Assembly: GCA_046483125.1 (NCBI GenBank)
Contig: JAWODU010000023.1
Span: forward strand, 1-43,976
Direction: 5' to 3'
Length of the DNA stretch: 43,976 nucleotides
DNA from: JAWODU01 sp046483125
GTDB lineage: Bacteria; Verrucomicrobiota; Kiritimatiellia; UBA8416; JAWODU01
This document shows positions 43,962 to 43,976 of the stretch, in pieces. The notes under the pieces are model-generated. The model worked only from the letters and a program-made list of their open reading frames with translations, had not been told where the DNA came from and did no database searches. How positions within the stretch are numbered: position 1 is the first letter of the stretch; every line of letters starts with the position of its first letter. Position numbers and translations under genes: made by a program.

Positions 43962-43976
43962 GAAATTGCAGTTGTA

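Overview
The window is GC-rich bacterial chromosome holding about thirty real protein genes and two tRNA genes. No rRNA or other firm taxonomic marker is present. The XylR-type (LacI sensor plus AraC DNA-binding) regulator, the secreted pectate-lyase-fold protein, the GH2 beta-galactosidase, the DruA/DUF4338 fragment and the alpha-type glutamine synthetase together suggest a polysaccharide-degrading bacterium, perhaps of the PVC group (Kiritimatiellota/Lentisphaerota-like). That placement is inference.

Bases 1-14680 are an accessory, rearranged region. It starts with a DruA/DUF4338 gene cut by the window edge and an N-terminally truncated XylR-type regulator, followed by a secreted pectate-lyase-fold protein with a strange basic insert and a methyltransferase/J-domain gene pair. 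Next come a recombinase-associated HTH remnant, a complete AbiE type IV toxin-antitoxin pair, a small hairpin element with terminal inverted repeats, a second 100-nt hairpin, tRNA-Asn and a ferritin-like/VIT1 transporter. A mirror-symmetric array of six hairpins separates this from a GH2 beta-galactosidase and SppA. At 12066 lies tRNA-Gly(CCC). Its last 54 bp recur exactly at 14625-14678 and bracket a 2.5 kb mini-island that carries a second, different AbiE pair and a decayed DUF6088 antitoxin but no integrase.

Bases 14684-37201 are one unbroken minus-strand run of genes for amide-nitrogen metabolism. In transcription order they are glnA, gltB, gltD, purF, pyrG, carB, carA, guaA, a stand-alone GuaA-type ATP pyrophosphatase, a DUF1846 protein and a second carB. 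Glutamine synthetase is followed by GOGAT and by most of the main glutamine amidotransferases (purine, CTP, carbamoyl phosphate, GMP), so the run is organised by nitrogen donor rather than by end product. A near-consensus sigma-54 promoter sits just upstream of glnA. A possible internal break with a sigma-70-like promoter precedes the DUF1846-carB pair.

Bases 37202-43537 hold the matching control and uptake genes: a large KaiC-like/PEP-synthase-like protein, the PII protein and ammonium transporter (amt-glnK, with a second sigma-54 promoter sharing 12 of 15 positions with that of glnA) and a NifA/NtrC-type sigma-54 activator with a GAF domain. The simplest model is that the activator drives both sigma-54 promoters. 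The last 440 bases carry only a remnant resembling the C-terminus of a retropepsin-like protease.
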